64,000 bases of DNA from Opitutales bacterium (GTDB taxonomy: Bacteria > Verrucomicrobiota > Verrucomicrobiia > Opitutales > UBA953): the NCBI GenBank assembly GCA_017546455.1, contig JAFYWY010000017.1, positions 24,933 to 88,932 of the forward strand. The letters run 5' to 3'. The position numbers and the translations under genes were made by a program. The notes below the pieces were generated by a model. The model saw only the letters and a program-made list of their open reading frames with translations. It searched no databases and had not been told where the DNA came from. Below, in pieces: positions 40,972 through 51,300 of this stretch. Each line of letters begins with the position of its first letter. Position 1 is the first letter of the stretch.

Positions 40972-42318
40972 ATGAATCCACAAGATCCCTCATTCCAGCT
41001 TGGTCTGCGCGAAGGTGTAGTCACGATGCAGGAACGCCTGGACGGCTCCTTTAAGGGCAAGTCCTATGACGTTCTCTCTAAAGCCACTCCGATTTCGGGT
41101 GACTACGACAAGCAAACTGGCCAGCCGGTTCGAACGATTATTAACCGCTCCTGGATGCTTCCGGACAAAATTACGCCGGAATCGCAGCAGGACTTTAACG
41201 CTCGCATTCTGAATTATCAGAAAGCCGGATTTACGTCCGATGCTCACGATGATATGGTGGCCGGCCGTCACTACGTCGATACGAAGTACGAAGCGACCGT
41301 CTGCAAGCCGCAGGTTATTGTCGATCACGCGTACTTCAACTCGATCCAGGAACTTCAAAACTCTTTCAATCTTCGCGGCGACAAGCACGAAAAGATGTAC
41401 ATCAACGTGCTCACGGCGAAGAATGTTATGTGGCTTGATGCTCTTGTTGCTCCGCAGGTTCTTCGTGCAACCCGCAATGAAGAATCCGATCTGTCCACGA
41501 TGCTTGTTTCGCTTCCGGAATCCCGTTATCACGTTGCTTCCAGCAAGGAAACGACTGAAACGCTTTCGTTCCGCGAAATCGCGCTTTTGAACGCTCGTAC
41601 GAAGAACATGAACGGCCCGCGCAAGCTCCTTGCGATGAATCCGATTCAGCACGCTCTCTTCTACGACGTAAATAAGAACTGGCTGAAAAACAACGACTAC
41701 GTCCCGGGTTCCGACCTTACCATGCTTGATACGATCAAGCCGTTCCAGGGCGGTATCGTTCCGTTCCAGATTGATGATATTGTCGGTGCTAACGGCGATA
41801 TTCTCTTCGGTTTGGACGAATCTCAGCTCGTTCTCTTCAACGAATACGCGGTCTCGAAGTGCACTTGGGGCGGCCCGGATATCGGCATGACGATTGACGG
41901 TCACGCTTATAACCAGCCTCAGGCATGGCGCAAGGAAACGCTCGGCTACGTCCGTACGTCCGACAATGCTGTTATGATCATCAAGATTCCGGGTCTTGTC
42001 CCGACTCTTTCGGTGATGAATGGCTCCTCGGAAGTCACGTCTCTTACGCCGGCGAAAACGGCCACGTCTTCGACGCTCAACATCAAGACGAACGCAAACC
42101 GCATTACGCCGCAACGTTGGCGCGTGGTCTGCTCGGAAGCCTGGATGACGGCAGACGTCGTTGCCGGCGCCGGTGACGCAACCGTCAAGATTTCCTACAC
42201 TGCAAATTCGACGGGTTCTGCCCGTACCGGAACGGTGGAAATCTTCTCGGATGTCCCGGGTTATGCTGGTGATGCGTCTTTGAAGAAGACCATTTCTGTG
42301 ACGCAAGCGGGGGCTTAG
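40972..42318 (+). CDS. Major capsid protein with C-terminal BACON-like domain
   Basis: 448 residues. Residues about 1-350 have the features of a podovirus HK97-fold capsid (LPESRYHVASSKETTETLSF, then NPIQHALFYDVNKNWLKNND and GGPDIGMTIDGHAYNQPQAW), and it has its own terminators like a highly expressed protein. Residues about 350-448 look like a BACON (Ig-like) module: CSEAWMTADVVAGAGDATVK, YTANSTGSARTGTVEIF and terminal KKTISVTQAGA. BACON domains are thought to bind glycans or mucin in gut bacteria and phages. The fusion suggests surface-exposed capsid decorations. Start at 40972-40974. Scaffold lies 6.6 kb upstream, which is unusual. Confidence 0.8.
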   Translation: MNPQDPSFQLGLREGVVTMQERLDGSFKGKSYDVLSKATPISGDYDKQTGQPVRTIINRSWMLPDKITPESQQDFNARILNYQKAGFTSDAHDDMVAGRHYVDTKYEATVCKPQVIVDHAYFNSIQELQNSFNLRGDKHEKMYINVLTAKNVMWLDALVAPQVLRATRNEESDLSTMLVSLPESRYHVASSKETTETLSFREIALLNARTKNMNGPRKLLAMNPIQHALFYDVNKNWLKNNDYVPGSDLTMLDTIKPFQGGIVPFQIDDIVGANGDILFGLDESQLVLFNEYAVSKCTWGGPDIGMTIDGHAYNQPQAWRKETLGYVRTSDNAVMIIKIPGLVPTLSVMNGSSEVTSLTPAKTATSSTLNIKTNANRITPQRWRVVCSEAWMTADVVAGAGDATVKISYTANSTGSARTGTVEIFSDVPGYAGDASLKKTISVTQAGA

Positions 42319-42347
42319 TCACGGGTTAAGTAATCAGAGAGTTGTGT

Positions 42348-42390
42348 GCGTCGGGGAGAGGGGGCTTTCCCCGGCGCTTTTTTAATTTTT
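42348..42390 (+). terminator. Intrinsic terminator after capsid gene
   Basis: GCGTCGGGGA pairs with TTCCCCGGCGC, followed by TTTTTTAATTTTTT. Strong. Some read-through to the tail genes would be needed, or they have another promoter; the 42404 start follows closely. Confidence 0.8.
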
Positions 42391-42403
42391 TAGGGAGTCA
42401 GCT

Positions 42404-44776
42404 ATGGGTGCGGATATTAGAATGTTTGGGTTTTCGACGGGGGAAGTTTCTCCGTCTATTAAGTTTCGGTCGGATATCGACAAATACTTAGGTTCGTGCC
42501 GGAAGCTGAAAAATTTCGACGTCGATGTGACAGGTGCTGTTGTCCGTCGGCGTGGTTTGTCTTTTGCTTGCGAGTCCGGTTCGTTTCCGTCTGCTTCGAG
42601 CAAAGAGTTTTTTTATTCGGGCAATTTTTGCGGCGAGGATTTGTTCATTCTTTTCTCGCTCTCAAGCGCGAATTTGTTGTCCGTATCTTTTTGCCGTATC
42701 AATTCTGAGTCTCCTGTTTTTGAGTCAGTTGAGCCGGAGCGGCTTGTTTTGGCTGACTACGACTTGTTTGATCCGGCCGGCGTTCGTTTTCGTCAGTATA
42801 ATGACGTGCTTTTGTTTTGCGGACGTGGTCTTTCTATGGGCGAGTTCCGCGTTAGCGTCCCTGCTGACAGTACTGAAATCAACGTGGTTTTTCGCTCGTT
42901 TCGTTTTACGATTCCGCCGACGCTTAACGTCGTCTCTGTCGATGGTGGTTCTTTTGGTGTCGAGGGCAATGAAGTCACGCTTCCCGACTTGTCTGCGGCT
43001 TCTTTGGATGACAAGGTTCCGTTGGAATTTATTCATCGTTCGTGGCATTTGATGCTGGAAGATACTTCCGGCGAGAGCCATTACGTCGATTGGGGAAAGT
43101 GGGATAAAGACGGCGCGAAAGACGACGCCAAGTCTGCCGGTGCTGTTTCTGACGTTTACTATGCGAGCGGGAACACTACGCTTTACTTCTTTTCGTCCGG
43201 CGGCCGTTGGTGTGGCCAGCTTGCGCTTGAAGTTTCTTATGATCCTCCGTCTGTCGCGGACGATAAGTGCTCGTGGATTCAGGTTGGCAGCATAACCGCT
43301 GCGACCGACGGCACGCTTTCTCCGGCTGTGTCGTTCAAGGTCAATCACTACAATGCTCGTGTCCGTGTGAAGCTCCTGGAACGTTCGGCCGCTTACCATT
43401 ACTACTACGAAGAGAAATCGGATGCTACCGACAACGAGTCGAATTCCTATGTCGCCGACATGGGCTGCAAATGGACGCTTCGTATTTCGGGTGATCGTCG
43501 CTACTATTTCGAAAAGGGCCCGTCAAATGCCGGTGACACTTCTTTCGGTGTGACTCGCATGAACGTTGCTCCGAAGCGTCTTTCTTGTTCCCGCTACACA
43601 GTCGGGGCGTTTTCGTACGATTTGGGAACCTACCCGTTGACGTTGGACATTGCTCAGCAGCGCTTGTGGTTGTTTTCGACGGACTTGCACCCGAAGTATT
43701 TTTGGGCTTCGAAAATTGATGATATTGCAAACTTTTCGACTGGCTCCGAAAAGACCGACGGCTTGAGTTTTGAGGGTGATTCCGGCATTCCGGATGTGGG
43801 CCGCTGGATGAAGTTCGGTAAAGGGCAGTTTCAGTTTGGCTGTTCCCAGTCTGAGGGTAATCTCGTCGGCCGGGACAATGAATACTCGCTGAACCCTACG
43901 TCTCTTGCTCTTGAGAATGAGTCCGCCTGGGGTAGCGCCGATGCCGATGCAGTCCTGCTCGGCGACAAGATTTTCTACATCAAGGCAGGGCGCAAAATCA
44001 TTCATGCCCAGGTTTACGATTCGGGCCGTGCTCGCTTCGTTTCCGGGGAAGTAAACGTGCTTGCCCGTCACTTGTTCCCAGTCGGCAAGCGTGCGATGAA
44101 GCTGGTCGGCGTTCGTGCTCCTGAGAGTGCTTTGTTTGTCTTGCGCGAGGATGGCACGGTTGCCCGATTCGTGTTCAACGATGAGCAGAACGTCGGTGCT
44201 TGGAGTTGGTACGATTTCTCCGTTCAGGGTATGCAGGCGGTAGATATTGCTGTTTTGCAGGGGAGCGAGTCCGATCGTCTTGTTCTGATGTTTAAGGTCG
44301 ATAATGCAGACGGTTCGTATTCGTACCGTTTTGGCATTCTCGATCCGTTAAGCGACGTTTGGACGGACTTTGGCGAGGATTACGAAAGCGAAATGATTTC
44401 CATCGGCTTGCCGCTGGATGAGCAGCAGAGCTACGGCTCCCGCTGCATCATTTCGAAACTGGACTTGTATGGGGCGAGCGACGTTTTAGAACACTGCAAT
44501 CACGAGTTTGAAGTCTCGTTCGACGGTGGTGCTGTTTATCTCCCGCAGCGTGCTGGTACGTCGAAGCCGGGGTCTGACGATTGTTCCGGGTTCTTCAATA
44601 CAGTCGCATCTCCTCGCCGCATTTCCTGGTCGGGCAACTATTCGAATGAGGCCAGCATCGGCGTCCGGACGTCCATGCGCGGCGCGTTTGAGCTGTTGGC
44701 AATCGGCGCCCACATCGTTCGCACTGACACGGCCGCTCCTAAGCCTCGCGATAAAAACGGGAACGTAATTTTCTAA
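42404..44776 (+). CDS. Tail nozzle / tail tubular protein B-like
   Basis: 790 residues. The N-terminal hallmark GFSTGEVSPSIKFRSDIDKY near residue 7 and LKNFDVDVTGAVVRRRG near 33 match podovirus tail nozzle (tubular B) proteins. Beta-rich throughout, as expected for the tail tip hexamer. It follows capsid in the T7-like order (although tubular A usually precedes B). 14 bp separate it from the next gene. Confidence 0.82.
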   Translation: MGADIRMFGFSTGEVSPSIKFRSDIDKYLGSCRKLKNFDVDVTGAVVRRRGLSFACESGSFPSASSKEFFYSGNFCGEDLFILFSLSSANLLSVSFCRINSESPVFESVEPERLVLADYDLFDPAGVRFRQYNDVLLFCGRGLSMGEFRVSVPADSTEINVVFRSFRFTIPPTLNVVSVDGGSFGVEGNEVTLPDLSAASLDDKVPLEFIHRSWHLMLEDTSGESHYVDWGKWDKDGAKDDAKSAGAVSDVYYASGNTTLYFFSSGGRWCGQLALEVSYDPPSVADDKCSWIQVGSITAATDGTLSPAVSFKVNHYNARVRVKLLERSAAYHYYYEEKSDATDNESNSYVADMGCKWTLRISGDRRYYFEKGPSNAGDTSFGVTRMNVAPKRLSCSRYTVGAFSYDLGTYPLTLDIAQQRLWLFSTDLHPKYFWASKIDDIANFSTGSEKTDGLSFEGDSGIPDVGRWMKFGKGQFQFGCSQSEGNLVGRDNEYSLNPTSLALENESAWGSADADAVLLGDKIFYIKAGRKIIHAQVYDSGRARFVSGEVNVLARHLFPVGKRAMKLVGVRAPESALFVLREDGTVARFVFNDEQNVGAWSWYDFSVQGMQAVDIAVLQGSESDRLVLMFKVDNADGSYSYRFGILDPLSDVWTDFGEDYESEMISIGLPLDEQQSYGSRCIISKLDLYGASDVLEHCNHEFEVSFDGGAVYLPQRAGTSKPGSDDCSGFFNTVASPRRISWSGNYSNEASIGVRTSMRGAFELLAIGAHIVRTDTAAPKPRDKNGNVIF

Positions 44777-44790
44777 AGAAAGGTCTTAAA

Positions 44791-45924
44791 ATGCTCATCA
44801 ACGGAATCGTTTATAACAAAGCGGACGGCGTCGAAGACGTCTGCAACTTGGCTCTGTTGAGCCTTGGGGAAGAAACCTGTGTTCACTTTGAGGCCGACCA
44901 TTCGGCTTCTATGGCTGTCTGCCGCCGCATGTTTGTTCCTGTAGCTCGTGAAGTTCAGGCCTTGCTTCTTTGGCCCGAGCTTCAATCGTTTACCTATTGC
45001 GAGCGTGCCGAGACAGACGTTGTTTATGGTGCGTCGTTTAAGCTGCCGGATGACTGTTTGCGCGTGCTTACCGTCCGGAACGCCCGCGAAGAAATCTTTT
45101 ATTCCGAAATCGGCAAAACGCTCTTCGTGCAGCCGGCTCCGACGGGAACGGCCGTCGAGATTTTGTACCAGCGCTTCATGCCGGATCCGTCGGTTTGGAG
45201 TCCGTTGCTTCTTTCGGCGACAATCAAGCTTCTCGCGGCACGTCTTTATGCTGCGCTGGCTCATGATTTGTCCGGTTCGGCTGGGCTTGAGCAGAAATTC
45301 TTCTCTGAGTTTCTGCCGAGCATCGAATCCCAGGTAATGTCTCCGGCTCAGGTTCGCGGCGCGAACATGGGTCTGACGATTGATTCCCTTTGCGAAAGCG
45401 CTTTGCAGGCCTTGGGCGTCCCCCAGGTGCCTGACTGGCGCGGAGATGCGGGGCTTCTTGCCCGTGCTTTGCGTTCCTGCCTGTTCCCGGTAATGCGCGA
45501 GGTTCAGTCTCTGACGCGTTGGCCGGAGCTTATTGCTTCCGCCACGATGCAGTGGTCGGGTGGCTGCGATGAGCGCGGCTATTGCTACTACAGTCCGGAG
45601 CGCTGCCTGCGCATTCTGAAAGCAGGGACGTCGAACAAGTGGGTTGCCGAGGGCAAATACGTTTACGTCCGTGAAATCATTACGGACTCGCAGCAGGAAT
45701 GCCGGTATGTGCGGTTCTCGTCCAATCCGGCCGAATGGTCGTCCGAGCTTTATTCTCTGACGGTAAAGCTTCTTGCTGCCCGTGTTGCGGCTTCGGGGCT
45801 TGGCGATGCCGGAAAGGCCGCTCAGTTGGAAAACCAGTTTTGGCAGCAAGATCGTCCGCGTGTGGTGACGCAGGTTCTGAATCGTTCCCGCCGGTCGTCG
45901 AAACAACTTAACTACGAATTCTAA
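44791..45924 (+). CDS. Duplicated (fused) tail tubular protein A
   Basis: 377 residues, about twice T7 gp11 (about 196). Repeat 1 (about 10-190) has DVCNLALLSLGEE, MFVPVAREVQALLLWPELQS, EILYQRFMPDPSVWSPLLLS and TIKLLAARLYAAL. Repeat 2 (about 200-377) has SLCESALQALGVPQ, LFPVMREVQSLTRWPELIAS, YVRFSSNPAEWSSELYS and TVKLLAARVAASG. The parallel blocks show an internal tandem duplication. If a normal tail tube ring has 12 gp11 copies, a fused pair would build a hexameric ring. Head-tail adaptor role by family. Confidence 0.85.
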   Translation: MLINGIVYNKADGVEDVCNLALLSLGEETCVHFEADHSASMAVCRRMFVPVAREVQALLLWPELQSFTYCERAETDVVYGASFKLPDDCLRVLTVRNAREEIFYSEIGKTLFVQPAPTGTAVEILYQRFMPDPSVWSPLLLSATIKLLAARLYAALAHDLSGSAGLEQKFFSEFLPSIESQVMSPAQVRGANMGLTIDSLCESALQALGVPQVPDWRGDAGLLARALRSCLFPVMREVQSLTRWPELIASATMQWSGGCDERGYCYYSPERCLRILKAGTSNKWVAEGKYVYVREIITDSQQECRYVRFSSNPAEWSSELYSLTVKLLAARVAASGLGDAGKAAQLENQFWQQDRPRVVTQVLNRSRRSSKQLNYEF

Positions 45925-45929
45925 GCGAC

Positions 45930-46451
45930 ATGGCTACAGAATGGTATCAGCAAAAAGGGACGTACGCCACCGGCTCGGCGATTATCGGTGGTACTTCCGG
46001 CGTCCTTAGTTCAATATTTTCCTATCGGCAGGCAAAAGCACAATCGAAGCTTTTGCTTTCTCAGGCTAAAACACAGGAAAAAGTTGCTTCTACTAACCTT
46101 GATAAAATCCACAAAAAAGCGGGGTTGCAGCTCCGCATTCTCGAAAATGAGCGCGTTTCTGCTGAGGCAAATACCGCCGCTGCTGTTGCTGCTGCTGGTA
46201 TCATGCAGGGGTCTCAAACCGCTCAAGAGCTACAACGACAAAACGATCGCGTGATTGCTCAGGAACAATGGGCGATCCGCCAGCAAGCCATCGAAGAAAC
46301 GATGTCTCTGCAACTTGAATCGCGCCTGAACACGATTTCTCTTCAACACGAAGCGGCCGTTGCAAAGGCGGCCGGAAAGGCAAATCTCTTCTCGGGGCTT
46401 CTTGGTGCGACGAATAGCGTCCTTTCGAGCGCTGCGCTTGCTGCTTCCTAA
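45930..46451 (+). CDS. Internal virion protein (gp14-like)
   Basis: 173 residues, close to T7 gp14 (196). An N-terminal hydrophobic segment (GSAIIGGTSGVLSSIFSYRQ) and coiled coil rich in Ala/Gln/Lys (AKTQEKVASTNLDKIHKKAG) with a C-terminal Ala-rich helix (GLLGATNSVLSSAALAAS). Position and size fit the smallest ejection protein that forms a channel in the outer membrane. Confidence 0.72.
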   Translation: MATEWYQQKGTYATGSAIIGGTSGVLSSIFSYRQAKAQSKLLLSQAKTQEKVASTNLDKIHKKAGLQLRILENERVSAEANTAAAVAAAGIMQGSQTAQELQRQNDRVIAQEQWAIRQQAIEETMSLQLESRLNTISLQHEAAVAKAAGKANLFSGLLGATNSVLSSAALAAS

Positions 46452-46469
46452 CATCCTACTTCTCGTTTT

Positions 46470-48326
46470 ATGGCAAACATTCCGACTCTTCAAAATTCCA
46501 AAGCCGTCGCAACGCCCGTCTTGTTGAGCGATGCGGCGGTTGAACGTGCCTATAATCGTATTTCCCGTGGCAACGTGGCATGGGCAAATGCCGTAAACGG
46601 TGTCTTTGATGCCGCTGCAAAAACGGCCTATTCCGGCGCTCGTTTGGCCGTCGGCATTATCGACAAAATCGAGCACGAAGAAGACGCGCTGGCTAAAGCC
46701 ACCTACCAAAAGAAGATGTCTGATTTCTTCCTTAAACGTCAGACCGAAGTGCTTAACGGCACTGCGAAGATGTCGAACGATGTTGAGCTGGGAGATTGGG
46801 TGAAGTCGATGTCGCAGTCTGTAGAAACGCTTCATTCGTCGTTCCTTGATGACGAATGCGTGAAGCCTGCGTCGAAGCGTTTGGGCGCTTTCCTTAAAAT
46901 GGAATTTCAGCGGCAGATGAATGATTTTGTTCAGAAGAACTTTGCTTCCAAGTACCGGGAAAACAAGGTGCGCGAAAAGAATGCCGCCTTGTTTGACTTG
47001 CAGAATCCGGACGTTTATTCGAATTCGGATTCCACTGCAAATGCGCTTGAGCTTGCTCGTTTGAAAGGTGCTACCGAAGATGAGCTTTCCGCCGCTCGCA
47101 CGAACGCGGCCTTTTTGAATATCAGTGCAGGCCTTGAGCGCCAGTTCGCCGAGTTTCAAAACCTTGGGACTGAGGAAATGCTGAATACGCGCGTTGAACG
47201 CCTTGAAAGCGCCCTCAGTTTTATCCGAAAGGCCGCCGATGTTAACGGAGACGGCCTTGACGTTCGGGAACAAAAGCTTGTCGATTCGTTTTCTGCGGAT
47301 GCGCGTCAGGTCTTTGGCATGACAGAGCAGAAGAAGATTACGTTGCAGAAGTATGCAGCCCGAAAAATGTTCGCCGGGCAAGAAGAAGATCTTCGAAAGA
47401 ACATTGGTCACCGTGGCGACGTTGCGAAATCTCAGGCAAAGCAGGCACTCTCCGAACAGCTCGCTTCTCTTCGTACCTCCGAAGAGGGCAAAAAGTGGGT
47501 GTCTATTTATTTTGGCGGCGATTTCAGTGCTGCCGAAGCTGCAATCAATCAGCAGTGGAAAGAGGCCGAGTCTCGCATCGATTCGCTCTACAAGATCGAA
47601 TTCGAGAAAGAGAAAAAGGCGATGCGCGAGCAGCAGTGCAAGATGTATTCAGAAGTGCTGGATTTGCTGTTTCAAGGAACGCCTCAATCGCTTGCCTGTG
47701 TGAGAGAAATTACGAACGATCCGGATCTTGAGATTAACATTCTTCCTGACGATTCGGTTTTGCAGCCTGGCCATACAGATTCGGGGACTGGCATGACTCG
47801 TGTTTCCGGCCCGGTAATGGTCGAAATCGTCAATGCCTGTGTCCGTGCCTACAACGGCGATAATCCGGAAGACCTTGTTTGGGCAATCAATCAGCTGCGC
47901 GACAAAAACGCATGTTTTTCTCGTGCAGATATTGCACTCGTTTCTCGCGCTTTGGCCGGCGGGAACAAGTACGGTGCGCCCCTTGGACGCTATGTTGATG
48001 ATTTGCGTGCAGTGCTGGTGACGCCTGAGCGCGAATACAAAGTCTATAAAGGGGTGGTGGCCGACGAAAAGAACGCCGACAAACATGCGATGAACGCCTA
48101 CTTTGCGGGACTGAACAAGCTCCTTGATGTTTTGGACAATCACGACGTCGGAGCCGGCACGAAAGGCACGTCACTGTACGATGCTGTCGAGCCTGTAAAA
48201 AAGCAGCTTATTGAGGAACTCAAAGAGGGCAAAAGCTGGGATCGCCGCCTTGAGCTTCTACAGGAATTCGGCTCTCTGCTGCGCATTACTATCCCCGGCC
48301 GTATCGAAGTCGCTAACAAAAAATAA
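46470..48326 (+). CDS. Internal virion protein (gp15-like)
   Basis: 618 residues, helical with long coiled-coil stretches (LELARLKGATEDELSAARTN and many more), no signal peptide. Between the gp14-like and giant gp16-like genes, as in T7. Likely part of the ejection apparatus carried inside the capsid. Confidence 0.75.
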   Translation: MANIPTLQNSKAVATPVLLSDAAVERAYNRISRGNVAWANAVNGVFDAAAKTAYSGARLAVGIIDKIEHEEDALAKATYQKKMSDFFLKRQTEVLNGTAKMSNDVELGDWVKSMSQSVETLHSSFLDDECVKPASKRLGAFLKMEFQRQMNDFVQKNFASKYRENKVREKNAALFDLQNPDVYSNSDSTANALELARLKGATEDELSAARTNAAFLNISAGLERQFAEFQNLGTEEMLNTRVERLESALSFIRKAADVNGDGLDVREQKLVDSFSADARQVFGMTEQKKITLQKYAARKMFAGQEEDLRKNIGHRGDVAKSQAKQALSEQLASLRTSEEGKKWVSIYFGGDFSAAEAAINQQWKEAESRIDSLYKIEFEKEKKAMREQQCKMYSEVLDLLFQGTPQSLACVREITNDPDLEINILPDDSVLQPGHTDSGTGMTRVSGPVMVEIVNACVRAYNGDNPEDLVWAINQLRDKNACFSRADIALVSRALAGGNKYGAPLGRYVDDLRAVLVTPEREYKVYKGVVADEKNADKHAMNAYFAGLNKLLDVLDNHDVGAGTKGTSLYDAVEPVKKQLIEELKEGKSWDRRLELLQEFGSLLRITIPGRIEVANKK

Positions 48327-48334
48327 CTTTTACC

Positions 48335-51300
48335 ATGCAGAACGATCTTTCCAACACCTCTAATACCTCCATTGCCGGCGATATGCTTAATCCGTCGGCA
48401 ACGCTTTCAGTTGATGCCCCGGTTGCCCGTAAGCCGGTTTTCGCATCGACGCCTGATGCTCGGGCTTCTCTTGCGGTTCCTACTCCTCAAGAAACGCCTC
48501 TTGAGGAAACGATTTATGCCGAGAGTCATTCTGCTGCGCCCGATCGTACGCCTTATTCGTCTTTTGACACGCTCGGCTATAAGGTTTACGGAGATGGCGA
48601 GTTTAAGGCGATTAAGCACGCCGACGCTCCTAAGCGTGAAGCGCTTCGCAGTATGTACGCTTCTGTTGACGAGTGGAAGCAGAACCGAAACGACAATGCC
48701 CGTGCGTTGCGTGCCTGCTATTCGCTTCACAACATCCTTATGCCGGGAGCGACGCCGGAAGATACGATTGCTGCGATGCAGGGCGAGTGGTTTGGCGTTG
48801 GTACGCGTACGCCAGTTGCGATGGCAAGCCGACTTGAGCAAATCGTTGGTTCGAGTCTTGAGCTTTACAAGTATGCCAAAGACCTTGAAGATGGGCGAAT
48901 TTCTAAAGAAGAAGCGATGTCGAAGCTTCTTCCCGAGCGCGTTGCGCTTCTTCCTGAGGGTGCTCGTGTCGGCGACGTTTCCTACTCTATGCGTGAGCAA
49001 GGACTGTTGGACGACGCCTCTTTGAAGCGGTGGCACTATGCTGCTTCTATGGGGCTGAAGCCGAACGAGGCGTTTGCGGCGTTCATGTTGTCGGACTCCT
49101 ATCGTACTGCCACGGATAAGAATGGTGTTGCCGATAGTGCTCCGATGGTTTTCAAGCACTTCGGCGTTTCTCCTGCCCGTGCTCAAGAGGTTGCTAAGGC
49201 GGTTAATCTCTTTGCCGGCTTCGACGATTCCGGCATGCTGGGGCAGGGCTGGGACGCATTTGCCGGGATGGCCGGTACGATGGTTCCGGATAGCAATCGT
49301 GCTTTCTTGGCCGAGATTTCTCCGGACGTAAAAAAGTTTCTTGAGACAGAAGTGACGTCCGGTGACGCTCTTTATAATTTACGCCATCGCCACGATCGTG
49401 ACGCGGATTCTCGCCGCATTGAGTTCGTCGATTCGGCGGTTGAAGAAGCTAACAAGCGTGGAGCTAAAATTACGAAGTCCGGCCTGAATTATGACTTTGG
49501 GTCTCCGTATAGCGTCAACATTCTGAAAGATGTCCTTGGTGAGCGCTTAAAAGCAGGCGAGGACGACGTTTTCGTTTCGTCCACGATGCGCACGGAGCTT
49601 GCTCGTAATTATTCAAATCCTTCGACGGTTGGGCAAGTTGGCGGGAACGTTCTTGCGGCTGTTTGCATGGCGGTTCCGGCGCTTTTGGGCCGTCCTGAGG
49701 CTCTCCTTGCGTCTTCTGCGGCATTTGCTTCCGTGGCAAAAGAAGATACTGCAACGCGTGCTATTGCAGGTGGTGCCAGTATCGAGGATGCAGAAACGGC
49801 GGGTAAAATTGCAGCCGGCACCGAGTTGGCCCTTGAATCCGGAACAGGCTTTGCTTTGGGCAAGATTTTTGGCATAGCAAAAGGTGCTCGCTCTCTGATG
49901 AGCACGCCTACCGGTCGCGGCGTTGTCGAGGGCATGGATTTGGCCGCAATGAATAACACGCGGCTTTCCGATTTGTTCGTCGCTCCGTCGTTCGGCGTTA
50001 AGGTGGCGCGAGGTGTCGAAAAGGGACTCGCAGCGTTCGGTACCGAAATGGCAACCGAGTCTCTTCAAAACGCGAACCAAGAGGGCATCATCAGCTTTGC
50101 TACCGGCGGAAGCTACGTTGACGGCGCTGTGAAAGGCTTCGTCGAGACTCTGTCTCCCGAGTCTCTTGCTACGATTGCTCTCACTGCTGCTACTCTCGGC
50201 GGGGTTGCTTCCGTTGGCCGCAGCGGGCAGTCGCGCCAAGAACGCGCTCAGGTTTGGGAGATGATGAAGAACGATCCGCGAGCAATGGCCATTTTGGAAG
50301 AAAGCGGTTTGTGGCAAAAGCCGTCCGGGATCGAAAATATTTCCGAGCTTACCGGGGAAGAACAATCCAATGCGATTAACTCGTACATGAAGATGAAGCT
50401 CTCCGAGCGTGCGACCTATCAGGCCTTGTACGCGCTTGACTCGGCGACGGATGCGAACGCCCTTACGAAGTCCGGAGAAAAGCTTACGCTCGCTCCGGAT
50501 GCATTCGTGAACCGCGTTATGCTCGGTGATGAGGATGGCGTCCGCTATGATCCGGAATGGGGAACGAACGAAAAGAAAGAGTTCCTGCGAGAAAAGGCCG
50601 GCGATGGCGGCATCAAAGTAAACAAGGAATTGATTCGCGGCCTGGATATTCTTTCTACCGCCAGCGAGATTGCCGCCAAGAATATCAAGCTGCGAGTCGC
50701 CGAAGCTCAAAAGAACGACGCCGAGGGCATCGATTTCGCCGGCGAGACGTCGAATGAGGGCGCCGAAGAGCATGGTGCGATACTTCTGTCGGATGATGTG
50801 GTGCGCGAGCTTTCTGCCGGGTTTTTGTCGCGCAAATACGATATGGGTGACGCCGACATTACCAAGGAAGTCGAAAACACGTTCATGGGCGGCCAGCATG
50901 AAAACGTCGATGAGAACGTCGTAAAGGCATTGCAGGGCATTCGTGAGCGTGCTTTGACGCCGTATCAGTTCTCTGCGGCGCTTGATGCCTATGCTCGCTC
51001 CTGTGCTCCGGATTTGCGTACCCGCACGACGGCCGAAAACCGTGCCGACCGTTTGGGCTTCTTCGGTATTTCGCATGCCGGTGTGCTTTCCGATCCGGAT
51101 AGCGGCTTCGACGTTTACACTCGCGACCGCTACATGGTGCAGTCGTCGCCTGTTTACCGTGCTCCGATTTTCGCTCTGAGCGAAGCCCAGCGTAGCAAGA
51201 TGGCTTCCATGCTCGGGAAGATTTTCGTCGGAACGGAAGTTCAGATTGGTGGGCCTGTCCCGGAATGGGCTTCCGCAGGTGCTAAGATTGCTGCCGAAAA

